A stretch of DNA of 64,000 nt from Halopelagius longus (GCF_900100875.1 NZ_FNKQ01000004.1:124001-188000); one strand, 5' to 3'. Shown: positions 41,466 to 51,393, counted from the first letter of the stretch. Notes: generated from the sequence alone by a model not told the origin. Numbers and translations: made by a program.

Positions 41466-44414
41466 ATGGTTGACACGACACGCAGGGACGTGCTGCTCGG
41501 TCTCGGCGCCGGAACCGGACTCGTACTCGCTGGCGACGCCGTCCGCGCGCAAAGCGACGAATCGACGTCGGACGAACCGTACCGGGACGCAGACAGGCCG
41601 ATGGACGACCGGGTGGCGAAGTTGGTCGGACGACTGACCACCGAGGAGAAGATATCGCTCCTCCACCAGTACCAACCGCCGATTCGGCGGGTCGGGTTGG
41701 GTGCGTTCCGGACCGGCACCGAGGCGCTACACGGCGTCTCGTGGTTGGAGGAGGCGACCGTCTTCCCGCAGGCAATCGGACTCGGCAGCACGTGGGACCC
41801 GGACCTCGTGGAACGCGTCGGAAGCGCCGTCGGCGACGAAGTGCGCGGGAAACACGACGCGACGCACGGCGGCGTCGGCCTGAACGTCTGGTCGCCCACG
41901 GTGGACCCCCTCCGGGACCCGCGGTGGGGTCGAAACGAGGAGGGCTACTCGGAGGACCCCCTCCTGTCCGGCGAGGCGGGGACCGCTTACGTCCGCGGAC
42001 TCGCCGGGCAAGACTCGGAGTACCTCAAGACGGCCCCGACGCTGAAGCACTTCATCGGGTACAACAACGAGACGGAGCGAACGACCACGAACGCCGAGAT
42101 TCCGCCGCGACTCCTCCGCGACTACTACGCGGAGTTCTTCAGACGGCCCATGGAGTCCGGCGACGCCGTCGGCGTGATGGCGTCGTACAATCTGGTCAAC
42201 GGCCGGCCGATGACCGTCTCTCCGATGCTGGACGAGATGGTCCGCGAGTGGGCGCCGGACGGGTCGAAGGTGATGAACGTCAGCGACGCGTGGGCGCCGG
42301 TGAACCTCACGGGCGCACAGGAGTACTTCGAGTCCGACGCCGTCGCCCGCGCGGCCGCAGTGAAGGCGGGACTCGACAGTTTCACCGAGTACGGCTCCGA
42401 CAGTTCGACGACGACCGACGCCCTCGCGACTGCGCTCGAAGAGGGCCACTTGGACGAGGCGGAACTCGACGAGGCGGTCGGACACGTCCTCTCCGTCCGG
42501 TTCCGCCTCGGGGAGTTCGACCCCGACTCGGAGGTTCCCTACGCGGACATCACCGACGACGTCATCGGACGGCCCGAACACCGCGAACTGGCCCGCGAGG
42601 CGGCGCGCAAGCAGGCGGTGTTGCTGAAGAACGACGACGACGGCGACGGCGTCTTACCGCTCTCGTCGGACGAGACGGTCGCGGTCGTCGGACCCCTCTC
42701 CGAGAGTGTCTTCGAGGACTGGTACAGCGGAACGCCGCCGTACCGCATCACGGTTCAGGAGGGAGTTAGGGACCGAATCGGAGCCGAGAACCTCCGGAGC
42801 GCGAAAGGAGCGGACACGATAGCGCTCCGGCACGCGGAGTCGGACCGGTACGTGACCGCGGGCGTGAGTGCCGGCGGCGGCGGACTCGGACTCAACGAAA
42901 ACGAGGCGCCGAGCGTGCAGTTGTTCGACGCCGTCCAGTGGGACGAGCGTTCGTGGACGCTCCTCGCGTCGGCGAACCAACGGTACGTCACGGTGGACGG
43001 CGACGGACTCGTCAACGCCGCGGAGGCGCCCGCCGGGTGGGAGACGGTCGCGGAGACGTTCGAGTTCGTCGACGTCGGCGGCGACGCGGTCGCACTTCGC
43101 CACAGGCAGAGCGACACGTTCGTGGCGGTCGAGGAGGGGTCGCTCGTCACCGGCGCGGAGAGTGAGAGCGACGCCGCGACGTTCGTCCGCGAAGTCCGCG
43201 AGAGCGGCATCGACGCCGCGATTGAGGCCGTCTCGGAGGCCGACGCGGCCGTCGTCACGGTCGGAACGCACCCGCTCATCGGCGGGCGCGAGACGAAGGA
43301 CCGCGAGGACCTCGGTCTCGCGCCGCGTCAACAGGAACTCCTCGAACGGGTCGTCGACGAACACCCCCGGACCGCGGTGCTCCTGCAGACGAGCTATCCG
43401 GTGACGATGGGCGGTGCGCAGGCGGACGCGGGTGCCGTCCTCTGGAGTTCCCACGCCGGGCAGGAGACCGGCCGAGCGCTTTCGGACGTGCTGTTCGGTT
43501 CGACCGCCCCCGGCGGCCGACTCCCCCAGACGTGGCCGAAGTCCGTCGAGCAACTTCCGGACATCACGAACTACAACATCGCGGAGACGGGCGCGACCTA
43601 CCGCTACGGCGACGACGATCCCCTCTACGCGTTCGGGCACGGACTCTCCTACTCGACGTTCGAGTACGGCGACCTTCAGATTCCCAACTCCGCGCTCACG
43701 TCCGGCGACGCGGCGACTATCAGCGTCGAGGTGACGAACGCGGGGTCGAGAGCGGCCGACGAAGTCGCCCAACTGTACACGTGCCAGCAACGCTCGCGGA
43801 CGGACCAGCCCAGACGGGTGCTGCGCGGCTTCGAACGCGTCCGCCTCGACGCCGGGGAGTCGACGACGGTGGAGTTCGAAGTCGATCACGATGAGTTCGC
43901 CTTCTGGGACGTAACCCGGAACGAACGGGTCGTCGAGCGCTCTCGACACCGCGTCTTCGTCGGGTCGGCCTCCGACGACATCCGGGCACGCGGGACGTTG
44001 CGCGTCGACGGCGAGGAGATTCCGCCGCGGACCCTCTCGGAACCGACCCGCGCCGTCGACGCCGACGACTGGACGTGGTCGGAGATAGACCTGCTCGACC
44101 GCTCGAAGTCGGAGGGAACCGTCGTCGGGATGACCGCCGACTCGTGGGTGTCGTTCGCCGACGTGGACCTGCGCGAGAAACCGACGGAAGCGACCGTCTC
44201 GTTCGCCCGCCCCGAAAGCGGAACCGCGACGGTGGAGCTTCGACGCGGGTCGCCCTCGGGGACGGTCCTCGGTCGGACGGACGTCGAATCGACCGGCGGC
44301 GAGTACGCCTACGAGGACGCGACGTTCTCGCTTGAGAAGGCGACCGGGAAGAACCGGGAACTCTACCTCGTCGCCCGCGGCGCGGTGCGGGTTCACACGC
44401 TTCGGCTGGGGTAA
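41466..44414 (+). CDS. Secreted GH3 beta-glucosidase/xylosidase with fascin-like insert and C-terminal CBM
   Basis: A 982-residue exported hydrolase. It starts with a Tat signal (TTRRDVLLGLGAGTGLVLAG). The GH3 barrel follows, with nucleophile D274 in NVSDAW and sugar-binding KHFIGYNNE. Inserted in the second GH3 domain at about 437-575 is a fascin-like beta-trefoil segment with repeated ALRHAESDRYV and ALRHRQSDTFV. A fibronectin-like domain (about 745-850) and a C-terminal carbohydrate-binding module of CBM6 type (about 885-982) follow. It would release glucose or xylose from oligosaccharides outside the cell, feeding the ABC transporter upstream. Exact sugar unknown. Confidence 0.9.
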   Translation: MVDTTRRDVLLGLGAGTGLVLAGDAVRAQSDESTSDEPYRDADRPMDDRVAKLVGRLTTEEKISLLHQYQPPIRRVGLGAFRTGTEALHGVSWLEEATVFPQAIGLGSTWDPDLVERVGSAVGDEVRGKHDATHGGVGLNVWSPTVDPLRDPRWGRNEEGYSEDPLLSGEAGTAYVRGLAGQDSEYLKTAPTLKHFIGYNNETERTTTNAEIPPRLLRDYYAEFFRRPMESGDAVGVMASYNLVNGRPMTVSPMLDEMVREWAPDGSKVMNVSDAWAPVNLTGAQEYFESDAVARAAAVKAGLDSFTEYGSDSSTTTDALATALEEGHLDEAELDEAVGHVLSVRFRLGEFDPDSEVPYADITDDVIGRPEHRELAREAARKQAVLLKNDDDGDGVLPLSSDETVAVVGPLSESVFEDWYSGTPPYRITVQEGVRDRIGAENLRSAKGADTIALRHAESDRYVTAGVSAGGGGLGLNENEAPSVQLFDAVQWDERSWTLLASANQRYVTVDGDGLVNAAEAPAGWETVAETFEFVDVGGDAVALRHRQSDTFVAVEEGSLVTGAESESDAATFVREVRESGIDAAIEAVSEADAAVVTVGTHPLIGGRETKDREDLGLAPRQQELLERVVDEHPRTAVLLQTSYPVTMGGAQADAGAVLWSSHAGQETGRALSDVLFGSTAPGGRLPQTWPKSVEQLPDITNYNIAETGATYRYGDDDPLYAFGHGLSYSTFEYGDLQIPNSALTSGDAATISVEVTNAGSRAADEVAQLYTCQQRSRTDQPRRVLRGFERVRLDAGESTTVEFEVDHDEFAFWDVTRNERVVERSRHRVFVGSASDDIRARGTLRVDGEEIPPRTLSEPTRAVDADDWTWSEIDLLDRSKSEGTVVGMTADSWVSFADVDLREKPTEATVSFARPESGTATVELRRGSPSGTVLGRTDVESTGGEYAYEDATFSLEKATGKNRELYLVARGAVRVHTLRLG

Positions 44415-45390
44415 TTCGAGGCGACGACGCGCGGCGAACGGCCAGAGCGGACTCCCGCCACGTCCCCGCTACGGCGTCCGTAACCGTCGGCGGCGTCTCT
44501 CGCTGCGGTCTCCCAGCCGCACTATTCGGTGGAGCGAAAGCGGCGTCGGCAGACCGCGGTTCGTTCGGGGGACTTTCTGCGTGGCGGACGCCAGCGACAG
44601 AGACGGAGACGACATCGCTCGCGACCGCCGACGAACCGATTTCTGAGATAGAAAAGGGGATGCCGAACCGACGAACGGCTCCCCCCGCCGAAACGACTCG
44701 CTTCTCTCCGCCGTACCAGCCGTTAGCAGTCGTCTCGTGGCTCGAACCGGCTTTTCTCTCCAACTTCTGGAAAACGAGCTCAACTTATGAATTCTGAAAT
44801 AGGGGAATCACTTTCCGGATTTTCACCGTCTCCGAGGGCCGCAACAGTATCCTTCCTTGCCGGTCGGAATCCCGTGACGAACTGCCAAAGCGGCGTCGGC
44901 CGACGTTCCTCTTCGCGGCCGTTCCCATTACAATCCTATGGGTGTTCGCTCGATGGGAGGCGTCCGTTCGGAATCGATGGACTCTCCCGGCGAGCAGAGA
45001 CGGTTCGTTCTGTCTTAGAGAACCATAGGCCTGTGCGTCGCACGGCGGTCCTCGGCACGTTCTGGCCGCGTTATCGACGCTCGACTACTTCTCTTTGGGA
45101 ATCTGGAATCGGAGATCACACTCGTGAGGAACGGTTCGTCCGAGCGACCTCCGCGATTGTCACTGTCATCTTACTCCTCGGAACAACTAGAGTTTCGCTT
45201 GCCAGGATTACACAGCAGATGTTCCCCTCGGTCTGCGGTCTATTTCATTCCAGACTTTGGCGTCGGCGCCTTCCATGATACAGACAGCCGACAGGGCTGC
45301 GCTCAAGGGAGGGGGTGTCCCGGTGTTCTCGATTACTGATTCCCCTCCGTCTACTGATTCGCGTTGTTGCCGAGTGTCGCTGTTACTACC
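44415..45390. other. Non-coding region containing repeat copy 1
   Basis: No gene is seen in these 976 bp. Frames on both strands are short and atypical. Most of it (44641-45088) is the left copy of a degenerate direct repeat shared with 46761-47217. The right end approaches the 3' end of the GH12 gene. Confidence 0.6.
44641..45088 (+). repeat. Degenerate long direct repeat, copy 1
   Basis: It begins TTCTGAGATAGAAAAG and matches the stretch beginning at 46761 for about 450 bp, with substitutions and small gaps. Best conserved blocks are GAAACGACTCGCTTCTCTCC near 44691 and TGAAATAGGGGAATCACTTT near 44796. The match ends in GACGCTCGACTAC, corresponding to the bases just before the integrase stop in copy 2. 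The copies lie about 2.1 kb apart and flank the GH12 gene. Confidence 0.85.
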
Positions 45391-46251
45391 TCAGGAACCG
45401 CTCGAGTAGGTCTCTCCGTTGATCGTAAGATCACAGGTGTTGAACGTAGCACTGATGGAACCGCCCCAGATCTCGGTGCCAACCTCGCAGCCGGTGAGGG
45501 TCAGACTGTCGCTGACACCGAAATAGCTATCCATGTAATCCATGATCTCCGTGAAATCTACCTGTCCGGAGGAAGCCCCACCAGCGATGCGGAAGATCTG
45601 GAACTTCCACCCTTCGGAGTGGTCGTAGTCGGCCCAGTGATCGATCTGGTTGCCGTACTTGTCAGTGCGGACGTTTTCCTGGACCATCGGGTGACTGAGG
45701 TTACTGCCCCAGTCGAGCACGAGCATGACCTCGTATTTGATCGGTGGGTTGTTCGCCTGAGGCTGGCCGTCGAGGAGCCACCATTCCTCGGCGAGGTTCC
45801 AGTCGCCGCCGCTCTCGTTGAGGCTGATATCCCACTCTAGTTCGAACTCCGAGATATTACTTCGTTGCGTCGGTAGTTCTGAAATACCGCTGTCTGAACC
45901 CCACGGTCGGCCGCCGCAGAACGTCTGCGGATAGTTGATCCCCGCGCCGGTCGAGTCGGAATCCCAACCGTATCGACCGTCGTCGTGCCGCCAAATGCAC
46001 TGGGTAGCGTCCGGGTCTCCCCACTTGTTGTTCAGGACGTGCCAATTGCTGTTGGCGACTTCGATCACCTCTCCACTTGCGCAGGTCTCTTCGGCTTTTG
46101 CGGCTGACGCGGGAGAAGTCGCACCGACACCGAGCGCTAGTGCGCTCGCACCAGCGCCTACTGTCTGCAGGAGGGAACGCCGTGTCCTCTCCTCTGAGTG
46201 GCTTTTCCGGTCGTTGCTCTCGACAGATTGACCATCGGTATCTTCCCACAT
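45391..46251 (-). CDS. Secreted GH12 endo-beta-glucanase
   Basis: A 286-residue exported enzyme with a Tat signal (ERTRRSLLQTVGAGASALAL). The GH12 jelly roll follows: NSNWHVLNNKWG near residue 70, the nucleophile E174 in IKYEVMLVLDWG, and the acid/base candidate E260 in GTEIWGG. It would cut beta-1,4-glucan (cellulose or mixed-linkage) outside the cell. Codon use is more AT-rich than in neighbours, and it is flanked by long direct repeats beside an integrase, suggesting mobility. Start ATG 46251 is preferred over 46269 because a TATA-like TATTTATC centred near 46284 predicts initiation near 46257, and AGAGGA precedes that ATG. Confidence 0.8.
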   Translation of the reverse strand: MWEDTDGQSVESNDRKSHSEERTRRSLLQTVGAGASALALGVGATSPASAAKAEETCASGEVIEVANSNWHVLNNKWGDPDATQCIWRHDDGRYGWDSDSTGAGINYPQTFCGGRPWGSDSGISELPTQRSNISEFELEWDISLNESGGDWNLAEEWWLLDGQPQANNPPIKYEVMLVLDWGSNLSHPMVQENVRTDKYGNQIDHWADYDHSEGWKFQIFRIAGGASSGQVDFTEIMDYMDSYFGVSDSLTLTGCEVGTEIWGGSISATFNTCDLTINGETYSSGS

Positions 46252-47212
46252 ACCAGTTCCTCTATTCATAACAATAGATGATAAATATTCCTCTATTTTG
46301 TTGATGTATATCGCTGTTAATCTACGTCGGCCGACTGTGATCGTTTACCATTCGACCCGTCGCACTAGTTCGTCAGATCTCCCGCTTAGTCGGTGACCAT
46401 CCCCGTCCAATGCTGCGTCCTCTTCCGAGAACGTTCGGGGTCTCTCAGTTCTGCTTTCTCCGAATCAGTACGAGTGAGGCTTGTGTTTCGACTCCGTCCA
46501 TCCAATGTGAGGGTCCGGAGAGGCGGGGTAGAGACGAACTCCCAGGGCGCACAGGCTTTCCCTCGCGAAAGTCGCGCTACGTTCCGATGGTCGAACAGAT
46601 CCGGGTGGCGTCAGAGAGTGGCAGTTATCCACCACCACTAATCAGCGGCAAGCCCGAGGTACACGTCGACGTCGACCGCATCGGCTGATTGGAGGACGAA
46701 ACCGTCGCCGTCTGAGGCGGCCCGCAGTGGGTTTTTCGTCCCGTCCGTCCGACGACCGCTTTCTGAGATAGAAAAGCGGATGTCGAACCGACGAACGCCC
46801 CTCGTCGCCGAAACGACTCGCTTCTCTCCGCTGAACCGGCCGTTAGCAGCCGCCTCGTGGCTTGAAACGACTCTTCGTCTCCAATCTGTGGAAAACAAAC
46901 TCAATTTATGAATTATGAAATAGGGGAATCACTTTCCGAATTTTCATCGTCTCCAAGAGCCGCGAGGATGTCCTCCGTTACAGTCGTACTCCTGTCAGGG
47001 AGTGGGAAACCGGCATCGGCCGACGGTCCTCCTCGATGACGACTGATCCCGTTACAGCACTTGAAATGTTCGTAAAACGGGTGGCGGCCGTTCGCGGCCG
47101 ATGGAATCCTCCCCTCGAGCGGAGGCGGTGCTTTCTGTCGTAGGGAATCGGAGTGTCGATGCGCCGTACGGCCGTGCCCTTGACGAGTTCCGGATGCGTA
47201 ACCGACGCTGCA
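46252..47212. other. Non-coding region containing repeat copy 2
   Basis: No supported gene in 961 bp. The first 500 bp hold the AT-rich GH12 promoter and otherwise unremarkable sequence; 46761-47217 is repeat copy 2. Confidence 0.6.
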
Positions 47213-47217
47213 CTACC
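46761..47217 (+). repeat. Degenerate long direct repeat, copy 2
   Basis: Partner of 44641-45088. It starts TTCTGAGATAGAAAAG and ends at GACGCTGCACTAC, overlapping the integrase stop codon (47213-47215) by a few bases. Identity is clearly above background along its length, with about one difference in six and small indels. Confidence 0.85.
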
Positions 47218-48364
47218 GCTCTTCGTCCAGAATCTCGCCGACGGTTTCGCCCGTGCGCTTGGCCTCGATGTCCGTGTAGCGTTCGTGCGTCGTCTCGATG
47301 CTCTTGTGGCGGAGCGTCACCTGGGCCAACTCGGCGCTTCGCTGGTACAGTTCGTGGCCGAGTCCGCGGCGCGCGCCGTGGAGTTTCAGCACGTCGCCGT
47401 CCTCGCGTATCCCCGACTCTTCGGAGAGTCGAGCGAGGATGCGTCGTCCCCCTTCGACGGTGAGAGAGGGCGGCGCGAGGCCCAACGTCCGCAGGGCGTC
47501 GTCGATTCGCGCGGGCGTGCACAGTTCCTCGATTCGGTCCTCGTCGTCCACCGTTTCCCGCACGAGGGCGTACTTGCTCGGGAGGTGACCGCTCTCGAAC
47601 ACCGGCCAATCGGCGTTCGGCGGATTCTGCCGTCGTCGGTGCCGTTCGAGGTAGCGGCGCGCCTGCGGCGGAACCGGAACCTCCTCGCGTTCCCGCGACT
47701 TTCCGAGCACCTCTAAGTAGCCGTCGTCGAGGTGGACGTCGCTCCAGCGCAGTCCCCGCCGGCGCGAGTCGCGCGGTTCGCGGAGTATCTCCGCGCCGCG
47801 GACGGCGGTGTACGCCACCGTCGCCACCAACGCGCGGTCCCGAACCGCCGTCGCGCCGTCCATCCACTCCGAGTCGAGGGCGTCCTCGGCGCGCCAGTCG
47901 GCCCACCGGACGATGGCCTCGCGGGTTTCGCTCCGCCAGAACTGCTGTCTCGACTCGCTGGACCCCGCGCTCTCCTCGGGGAGTTCGTTCTGCGCGACGG
48001 CCTTCGCCGCCGGGTTCTCCGCGATGTACTCCCACGCGACGGCCCACGAGAGGAAGGCGCGGACGCGGGCGTAGTACTGGTGTGCGCTCCGCCCGGAGAT
48101 ACCGCTCCCGTCGTCCGACTCGCGCGCACCGACGCGGCGCTTGAGGTGCCGCGCGTACGCGCCCAACGTTCGGGCGTCGAGGCCGTCGAACGTCTCCACG
48201 CCGCGTTCCTCGCACCACGCTATCCACGAGGTGAGGACGCGTTCGGACTCCGTCGCGTACCGACCGTCGCCCTCGGCGGTCCCTTTGCTCTCGACGAACG
48301 TCGCCAACGCTTCTCGGAGTGTCGGTGCGGCGGTCTGTTCCTCGGGTCCGGATTGGGCGGGCAT
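47213..48364 (-). CDS. Tyrosine recombinase/integrase
   Basis: A 383-residue site-specific recombinase. The N-terminal SAM-like core-binding domain covers about 15-115. The catalytic domain retains the set R (AYTAVRGAEIL), K (GKSREREEVPVP), HxxR (LKLHGARRG), H (LRHKSIETTHERY) and the Tyr nucleophile at the end of that motif, so it should be active. It ends exactly where the long direct repeat begins, which suggests its downstream region, and perhaps an older copy, took part in integration of the GH12 segment. No tRNA attachment site was found nearby. Confidence 0.88.
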   Translation of the reverse strand: MPAQSGPEEQTAAPTLREALATFVESKGTAEGDGRYATESERVLTSWIAWCEERGVETFDGLDARTLGAYARHLKRRVGARESDDGSGISGRSAHQYYARVRAFLSWAVAWEYIAENPAAKAVAQNELPEESAGSSESRQQFWRSETREAIVRWADWRAEDALDSEWMDGATAVRDRALVATVAYTAVRGAEILREPRDSRRRGLRWSDVHLDDGYLEVLGKSREREEVPVPPQARRYLERHRRRQNPPNADWPVFESGHLPSKYALVRETVDDEDRIEELCTPARIDDALRTLGLAPPSLTVEGGRRILARLSEESGIREDGDVLKLHGARRGLGHELYQRSAELAQVTLRHKSIETTHERYTDIEAKRTGETVGEILDEER

Positions 48365-49015
48365 TCGTACGGTCGATGGAGACGGGGGTTTGTAAAGTCA
48401 CGTGTGATTCCGTCCGCCGCCCGCCATCCTCGTCGGGTCTCCGCCGCCGACGGCTTTCGAATCGTTACAGAGATAGGTATGTAACGGACGGAGACACGTC
48501 TCCGAGCGAACATCCCGTTGGTACAATCACTTCTGAGTCCCTATCTTGGTGTGCAATACATTCTCATTCGAACGGCTCGTCCCGCGAAAGGCGACGCTCG
48601 TCCGAATATTCGGGCTACAGCGGCAGTAGAGACGATGAACTCTCGGAGAGTTCCTCCTCGTTCGTCGGCTCGCCGCTCAGACCGCTCAGATCGTACGCTC
48701 GACGCCTTTCTCCGATGTTATCGATTCCCCGTGGCCGGGTAACTACCTCGCCGACTGCTACTGTTTGCGATACAAGGTAGTCGGAAATACAAAATCAGTT
48801 GGACTACAGAGATCGAATCAGCGCCGTACAGCGCTCTCTCGGAGAGTTAGGAGTACTCGAAGTGGGGGTCGGAGAACCGCGACGGGGCACTGACGGAGAC
48901 GAGTCACCGCCGGGCGACTCCGTCTCCGTACGTCCCTCCGTCGGGGACGACCCGCCGGTAACGGGTCGGTCACCCGTGCGCCGGAGGGCGCGGGGAGGCG
49001 AGGGGGAAACCGCCG
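48365..49015. other. Non-coding gap upstream of integrase
   Basis: These 651 bp hold no supported gene. Around 48510-48800 base composition is AT-richer and irregular, as in decayed mobile DNA. No repeat or RNA gene was recognised. Confidence 0.4.
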
Positions 49016-49276
49016 TTACCGACAGACGTACCGGTCACCGTCCGACCGAACGTGGCCCTTCTCGACGAGGCTTCCGAGGACCGGGTAGAGCGTAATCGTC
49101 TTCATGTCGAGCGCCGTCCGGAGGTGTTCGAGGCTCTCCTCCTCCGTCTGACGCAGGTAGAGGTAGACGAGTTTCGCCCGGGGAGACTGGAGGTCGGACG
49201 GGAGGGACTCGTCTCTCGAGAGGGGCGACTGTTCTTCGGGCGTACCGTTCTCTGTCGTGAGTTGGGTGCTCTTCAT
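49016..49276 (-). CDS. Small winged-helix regulator
   Basis: An 86-residue protein starting MKSTQLTTENGTPEEQSPLS. Residues 30-84 form a winged helix (SPRAKLVYLYLRQTEEESLE, HLRTALDMKTITLYPVLGSL, VEKGHVRSDGDRYVCR) of the haloarchaeal TrmB/MarR-like type, truncated after the wing. It lies upstream of and divergent from the thiolase gene. A start ten codons upstream (49306) is possible. Targets are unknown; the adjacent PHA genes are candidates. Confidence 0.75.
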   Translation of the reverse strand: MKSTQLTTENGTPEEQSPLSRDESLPSDLQSPRAKLVYLYLRQTEEESLEHLRTALDMKTITLYPVLGSLVEKGHVRSDGDRYVCR

Positions 49277-49599
49277 TTGTTGTATGTTTTGTGAGGTAAA
49301 CGACACCGAGTCCGCTGGAGATGGCCTCTCGGAGGTCTTGTTCCGGGATATCTGGCGGCGGCTCGGTGTATTTCATCTGTCACTTCTGCGTTCACTAACG
49401 TCATGCGCGGAAGACGCCATAAAACTTACTCAGGGTCGTTCGGACGTTCTCCGCCCCGTAGACGTACGACGGCGTCCCGCACCGACGTTCGGTCGCACGG
49501 TCCGCGGCGGCCGCCGTCGTTCCCGTCTCGAACCGTGACCGTCTCCTCGCCGTGCGTGTGGCCCAGTTATTTTGTCGGCTCCCGCCGTCTGTCCGGTAC
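49277..49599. other. Divergent promoter region before thiolase
   Basis: No gene is seen in these 323 bp. AGTTATTTTG (49564-49573), about 30 bp before the thiolase ATG at 49600, is a fair TATA candidate. A frame open into the thiolase from 49552 passes through it and was rejected. Confidence 0.45.
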
Positions 49600-50757
49600 A
49601 TGACTCGCGTAGTCGTCATCGACGGATGTCGGACGCCGCACGGTGCGCTTCTCGGCGCGCTATCGGACACATCGGCCGTCGAACTCGGCGCTCGAACGCT
49701 TCGGGGCCTCCTCGACCGAACCGACGTCGACCCGGCGGCCGTGGACTGGGCCGGTCTGGGGAACGCCATTCAGGCGGGAGTGGGGCAGGCCCCCGCGCGG
49801 CAGGCGGTCACCGAGGCGGGCCTCCCGAACGACGTGGCGGCGACGACGATAAACGAGGCGTCCGGGTCCGGACTCCGCGCGTTGACGCTCGCGTTCGACC
49901 GCATCCAGGCGGGGCGGGCGTCCGTCGCCGTCGCGGGCGGCATGGAGTCGATGTCGAACGCGCCGTACCTCTCGACGGAGACGCGGAAGGGCCGCCGCTA
50001 CGGGGACGTGCGGATGCGCGATGCGATGATATACGACGGCCTCTGGGACGTGGGCTACGCCGAACACATGGGCGCTCTCACCGAACGCCTCGTCGAGGAG
50101 GCGGACATCTCCCGCGAGGCGCAGGACGAGTACGCCCTCGAAAGTCATCGGCGCGCGGTGGAGGCCATCGAAGCGGGGCGCTTCGAGGACGAAATCGTCC
50201 CCGTCGAGACGGACTCCGGCACCGTCGAGGTGGACGAGGGTCCGCGGGAGGACACCGACATGGACAGACTCGGGTCGCTATCGCCCGCCTTCGAGTCCGA
50301 CGGGACGATAACGGCGGGCAACGCCTCGGACCTGAGCGACGGCGCGGGAGCACTCCTCCTCGCGTCGGCGGACGCGGTGGACGACTCCGAGGCCCTCGCC
50401 ACCGTCGCCGACTACGCCGTCTCGTACCGCGACCCGATGTGGTTCGGGAAGTCCGTCTCCGACGCGGTGACCAGCCTCCTCGACGCGAACGACCTGACCG
50501 TCGAGGATATCGGCTTCTTCGAGTTGAACGAGGCGTTCGCCGCGCAGATGGTGTACACGATGGACCGCCTCGACGTTCCGCGAGAGAAACTGAACCCGCT
50601 CGGCGGGGCCATCGCGTACGGCCACCCCATCGGCGGAAGCGGCGGCTTGTTGGCGACGACACTCGCACACGCTATGGCTGAGGACGGCGTAGAGTACGGC
50701 GTCGTCGGGATGAGCGTCGGCGGCGGCGGCGGCATCGCCGTCCTCCTCCGGCGCTGA
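49600..50757 (+). CDS. Haloarchaeal-type beta-ketothiolase (acetyl-CoA acetyltransferase alpha)
   Basis: A 385-residue thiolase that would condense acyl-CoAs for PHA synthesis. Family motifs are present: GGMESMSNAPY, NASDLSDGAGALLL, FFELNEAFAAQM, GGAIAYGHPIGGSGG (H342) and a C-terminal GMSVGGGGGIA. The nucleophilic Cys is replaced by S88 (NEASGSGL), and the second active-site Cys by S372. Ser-containing thiolases are reported in Haloferax mediterranei, where they need a separate OB-fold beta subunit; no such gene is adjacent here. It lies near phaB and phaEC but is separated by a Usp gene. Confidence 0.88.
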   Translation: MTRVVVIDGCRTPHGALLGALSDTSAVELGARTLRGLLDRTDVDPAAVDWAGLGNAIQAGVGQAPARQAVTEAGLPNDVAATTINEASGSGLRALTLAFDRIQAGRASVAVAGGMESMSNAPYLSTETRKGRRYGDVRMRDAMIYDGLWDVGYAEHMGALTERLVEEADISREAQDEYALESHRRAVEAIEAGRFEDEIVPVETDSGTVEVDEGPREDTDMDRLGSLSPAFESDGTITAGNASDLSDGAGALLLASADAVDDSEALATVADYAVSYRDPMWFGKSVSDAVTSLLDANDLTVEDIGFFELNEAFAAQMVYTMDRLDVPREKLNPLGGAIAYGHPIGGSGGLLATTLAHAMAEDGVEYGVVGMSVGGGGGIAVLLRR

Positions 50758-50887
50758 CCGTCCGTCCCTTACAGCCGTATTCCTGTAACAGCACGTGAAT
50801 TTGTTGGCCGATTCACAGAACTACCGAGCGACCGACCGTCGTCTCATCCCGCGGTTAGACGAGGTCCCGCGCGCAGGCGCCGACCCA

Positions 50888-51307
50888 TCACACCGACATG
50901 ACCGGAACGGGGGCCGAGTCGCTGACTCTGTCGGTGCAGGCGTACGCGTGCGGCCGCGTCGTCGGCGAGGTTCCGTGTCCGCCCATCACCACGAGGTCGA
51001 TGTCGTTGGCCGTGACGTAGGAGAGTATCTCCTCGTGCGGACACCCCCTCGTACACGCCACCTCGGCGTCGAGTCCGCGTTCGGACGCCGCCGCCGCTAT
51101 CTCGGCGCAGTCTCTCGCCCCGCGCCGTTCGACCGCTTCGAGGTAGAGTTCGTCGCTACTCAACGCCGGCGTCCCGTACGTCCGTTCGTCGAGGACGAAC
51201 AGGGTGTGAACCGTCGCCCCGTGTTCCTCGGCCAGTTCTAGTCCTCGCTCTCCTCCGCGTTCCGCGCCACGACTCCCGTCGGTGGGAATCAAGATGTTCG
51301 AGTACAC
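50888..51307 (-). CDS. Universal stress protein (UspA family)
   Basis: A 139-residue Usp initiated at GTG 51307 (VYSNILIPTDGSRGAERGGE). The ATP-binding pattern is kept in part (VMGGHGTS near residue 115, with DGS at the first strand). It is convergent with the thiolase gene and follows phaB on the minus strand by 86 bp. Usp proteins bind nucleotides and modulate stress responses; a direct link to PHA metabolism is not shown. A longer frame to 51400 lacks family character. Confidence 0.85.
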   Translation of the reverse strand: MYSNILIPTDGSRGAERGGERGLELAEEHGATVHTLFVLDERTYGTPALSSDELYLEAVERRGARDCAEIAAAASERGLDAEVACTRGCPHEEILSYVTANDIDLVVMGGHGTSPTTRPHAYACTDRVSDSAPVPVMSV

Positions 51308-51393
51308 GCGTTCTCGTACGCTCGCTGGGGATTTCAAGGTGTGTGTTACCGAAGTACACTGTCGAGGAGGGCCGACGGGTGTCGGCGCGGCCG

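Noticed and set aside
42654..44396. 580-codon frame antisense to the GH3 gene
   Set aside because: No recognisable domain, Arg/Val-rich shadow composition.
44641..47217. Reading the long direct repeats as IS element ends
   Set aside because: They are about 450 bp, degenerate, direct rather than inverted, and enclose no transposase; a link with the integrase is more likely.
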